From an uncultured Bacilli bacterium (GTDB taxonomy: Bacteria; Bacillota_I; Bacilli_A; RF39; UBA660): a stretch of DNA of 52,438 bases. This document shows, in pieces, positions 50,826 through 52,438 of this stretch. Under the pieces are notes generated by a model, which was not told the DNA's origin, made no database searches, and saw only the letters and a program-made list of their open reading frames with translations. Positions within the stretch are counted from its first letter, which is position 1; every line of letters starts with the position of its first letter. The stretch spans positions 1-52,438 of the forward strand of contig CAKPQS010000006.1 in NCBI GenBank assembly GCA_934179675.1, written 5' to 3'. Made by a program: the position numbers and the translations under genes.

Positions 50826-51408
50826 CGAGTTTTTCCTCTGCTTCTGTTTTTTTTAAGTAATTAGGAACTAATAAATGAGGATTTATACTTTCATCTTTAT
50901 GTTTATTTATTAACTTTAAAATATCGACTTTAGGTTCATAAAAATTTTCAAAATCATATGATACTAATTTACCTTTAAAAAAAGTTATAATATCATCGAA
51001 CTTTATATATTTATCTGGAATAATATTTTTTACACCGTTATATATTCCAGCAAATACATATCCTCTTCTTGCATCTATTAGCGTACAAACATCTTCTTCA
51101 TAACCACTTGCCATAGTCTCCAATTCTGATATTGTTGCAATTTCAATATTTAATAAAAATGCCAATGTTTTTGCTACTGTAACTCCACATCTAATACCAG
51201 TAAATGAGCCAGGACCATTAACAACAAATATTTTATTGATGTCTGTTGGTTTTAGGTTATTTTTTTTAAAATTTTCATCTATTAATACAATTAGCTTACT
51301 TGATAAGTTATTATCATTTTTTAAATTAACATTAAAAATAATTTTGTTATTTTGTATAAATGCTATTATTACTCTACTTGATGCTGTGTCTAAAAACAGG
51401 TAGTTCAT
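50809..51408 (-). CDS. tsaB: t6A complex subunit TsaB
   Basis: A 199-residue TsaD paralogue without catalytic function that acts as the scaffold of the t6A complex. FLDTASSRVIIAF at the start, VVNGPGSFTGIRCGVTVAKTLA (about 66-86) and the later TLIDARRGYVFAGIY are the usual marks. The C-terminal half is short and divergent, as in Bacillota. It overlaps tsaE by 4 bp and rimI by 17 bp, so the cluster is one tightly coupled operon. Confidence 0.94.
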   Translation of the reverse strand: MNYLFLDTASSRVIIAFIQNNKIIFNVNLKNDNNLSSKLIVLIDENFKKNNLKPTDINKIFVVNGPGSFTGIRCGVTVAKTLAFLLNIEIATISELETMASGYEEDVCTLIDARRGYVFAGIYNGVKNIIPDKYIKFDDIITFFKGKLVSYDFENFYEPKVDILKLINKHKDESINPHLLVPNYLKKTEAEEKLDANRN

Positions 51409-51857
51409 AGTGAAACCTCTAATAATTCTTCATATTTTTTTCCATGAGGTGTGAATATTAAAACTCTTTTTTCTTCATCTATTATTTTGAATTTAATATC
51501 TAGTCTTTCTTTTGGTAAAATATCCTTAATTGTTTCTGCCCATTCTATTATAACAACTCCTCCTTTGGTAAAATATTCTTCTATTCCTATTCCTTCATAA
51601 TTACCATCTAATCTATATACATCCATGTGATATAGTGGCATTTCACCATTTGGATATTCTTTTATAATTGTATATGTTGGAGATGTAATTATTTCTTCTA
51701 TTCCTAAAGCTTGTGCAAATCCTTTAGTAAATACTGTTTTTCCGCTTCCTAATTCACCATCTAAACATATAACCATATTAGGAAATTTTTCAGATTCTAT
51801 ATTTTGTGCTATTTCCATTGTTTCAATTTCATTGTGCGTATTTATTTTATAATTCAT
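51405..51857 (-). CDS. tsaE: t6A complex ATPase TsaE
   Basis: A 150-residue ATPase that recycles the TsaBD complex. Walker A is DGELGSGKTVFTKG (about 33-46), then SPTYTIIKEY, the Walker B-like YHMDVYRL, and VVIIEWAETI. It is the first gene of the tsaE-tsaB-rimI-tsaD operon, transcribed away from the rRNA genes, about 90 bp from the 5S end. No clear promoter is picked in the A/T-rich gap, so read-through from the rRNA operon is possible. Confidence 0.95.
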   Translation of the reverse strand: MNYKINTHNEIETMEIAQNIESEKFPNMVICLDGELGSGKTVFTKGFAQALGIEEIITSPTYTIIKEYPNGEMPLYHMDVYRLDGNYEGIGIEEYFTKGGVVIIEWAETIKDILPKERLDIKFKIIDEEKRVLIFTPHGKKYEELLEVSL

Positions 51858-51946
51858 TTCTTATCACCAATATTAATTATATAAAATATATAAGTCTAAT
51901 TCAATACTTTCTTTTATTTTTATATAAAAAAAAAAGCAAAAAAAAA

Positions 51947-52049
51947 TTAGCAACTTGCTATTTTCGCTTATCACTATTTTCGCCGTAAGTGAGCTTAACT
52001 TCTGTGTTCGGGATGGGAACAGGTGTACCCTCACTGCTATCGTTACTAA
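51947..52049 (-). rRNA. rrf: 5S ribosomal RNA
   Basis: On the minus strand the molecule runs from TTAGTAAC to GTTGCTAA, and these two ends pair to form helix I. The conserved loop sequences CCCATCCCGAACACAG and GAAGTTAAGCTC are present. A long T-rich run follows the 3' end and probably terminates the operon. Confidence 0.95.
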
Positions 52050-52135
52050 TTTAAGAATTAATAATAATTCTCTGAAAACTAAGATAATGTGTGCAACATA
52101 ATTCTAAATCATTTTAGTAAAAATCAATAAATATA

Positions 52136-52438
52136 GGATTAAATCCTCGATCTATTAGTATTAGTCAGCTCAACGTATTACTACGCTTCCACCTCTAACC
52201 TATCAACCATGTAGTCTTCATGGGATCTTACTATATAAAATATGGGAAAACTCATCTTGAAGTTGGCTTCACGCTTAGATGCTTTCAGCGTTTATCCATT
52301 CCATACATAGCTACTCTGCACTGCCACTGGCGTGACAACAGATACACCAGAGGTATGTCCGTTCCGGTCCTCTCGTACTAGGAACAGCTCTCCTCAATTT
52401 TCCTACGCCCACGACGGATAGGGACCGAACTGTCTCAC
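52136..52438 (-). rRNA. rrl: 23S ribosomal RNA, 3' part
   Basis: The last 300 bases of 23S on the minus strand, running off the window. The end ACTAATAGATCGAGGATTTAA is typical, and the sarcin-ricin region (complement of the segment around 52358-52385, with AGTACGAGAGGACC) is visible. The 5S gene follows 86 bp downstream, the usual order. The exact 3' end is set by the expected terminal helix. Confidence 0.95.

Noticed and set aside
1..52438. TGA read as tryptophan (mycoplasma-type code)
   Set aside because: Several well-conserved genes end at TGA exactly where expected (for example the TetR gene at 17454 and rimI at 50466), and tryptophan is coded by TGG.
1..52438. tRNA genes and classical insertion sequences
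   Set aside because: No cloverleaf with CCA-type ends and no DDE or HUH transposase reading frames were found by reading; the only recombinases are two serine types and one tyrosine type.

Overview
The window is very AT-rich DNA from a low-GC Bacillota. TGA acts as an ordinary stop, so this is not a mycoplasma-type code. An alpha/beta-type small acid-soluble spore protein implies a spore former or a recent descendant of one. The ligA, pcrA, phosphoketolase and superoxide reductase set and the short gaps suggest a gut-type Bacilli/Erysipelotrichia-like lineage with a small genome. That placement is inference.

The backbone carries spore protein and pcrA (218-3180), a NitT/TauT-type ABC substrate-binding protein (3313-10904, split), a divergent NAD ligase (11000-12940), an MMPL exporter with a secreted partner and a divergent TetR regulator (12959-17454), a condensation-fold acyltransferase with a zinc-ribbon membrane protein (17471-19425), the ABC ATPase and permease (19954-34852, permease split), yidD and an S51 peptidase. 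At the right end are the tsaE-tsaB-rimI-tsaD cluster for tRNA t6A and a 5S-23S rRNA end, both on the minus strand.

Three integrative elements interrupt this backbone. Element 1 (about 3415-10027, 6.6 kb) carries a large serine recombinase and sits inside the substrate-binding protein gene; the halves rejoin in frame through the shared 8 bp GTAGCAGA. Element 2 (about 21300-34677, 13.4 kb) carries a second large serine recombinase, apparently with an ATA start, and sits inside the permease gene of what is probably the same transporter; the halves rejoin in frame through TTGG. Its cargo is a decayed CsoR/heavy-metal module, a ProA-like pseudoenzyme, a 1589-residue repeat protein, an acyl-CoA ligase, an ECF sigma factor with a tiny membrane protein, and a phosphoketolase. 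Rejoining each junction also yields a dyad-symmetric attP with a central dinucleotide, as expected for serine integrases.

Element 3 (about 36668-47514, 10.8 kb) is a tyrosine-integrase element with phage-like control genes. It has an xre/cI switch, a replisome organizer and an iteron array with an exact 11-bp period. Its integrase and replisome organizer each carry a frameshift, so it looks immobilised, while its defence cargo reads intact: a type II restriction-modification set (controller, m5C and m6A methyltransferases, HNH nuclease) and a coupled HEPN/Abi_C-like plus PD-(D/E)XK gene pair behind an attenuator-like leader. The pair is the best candidate for an undescribed defence system.

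The two transporter interruptions resemble the intervening elements that split sporulation genes in other spore formers. Precise excision would restore both proteins; whether it happens cannot be read from sequence.
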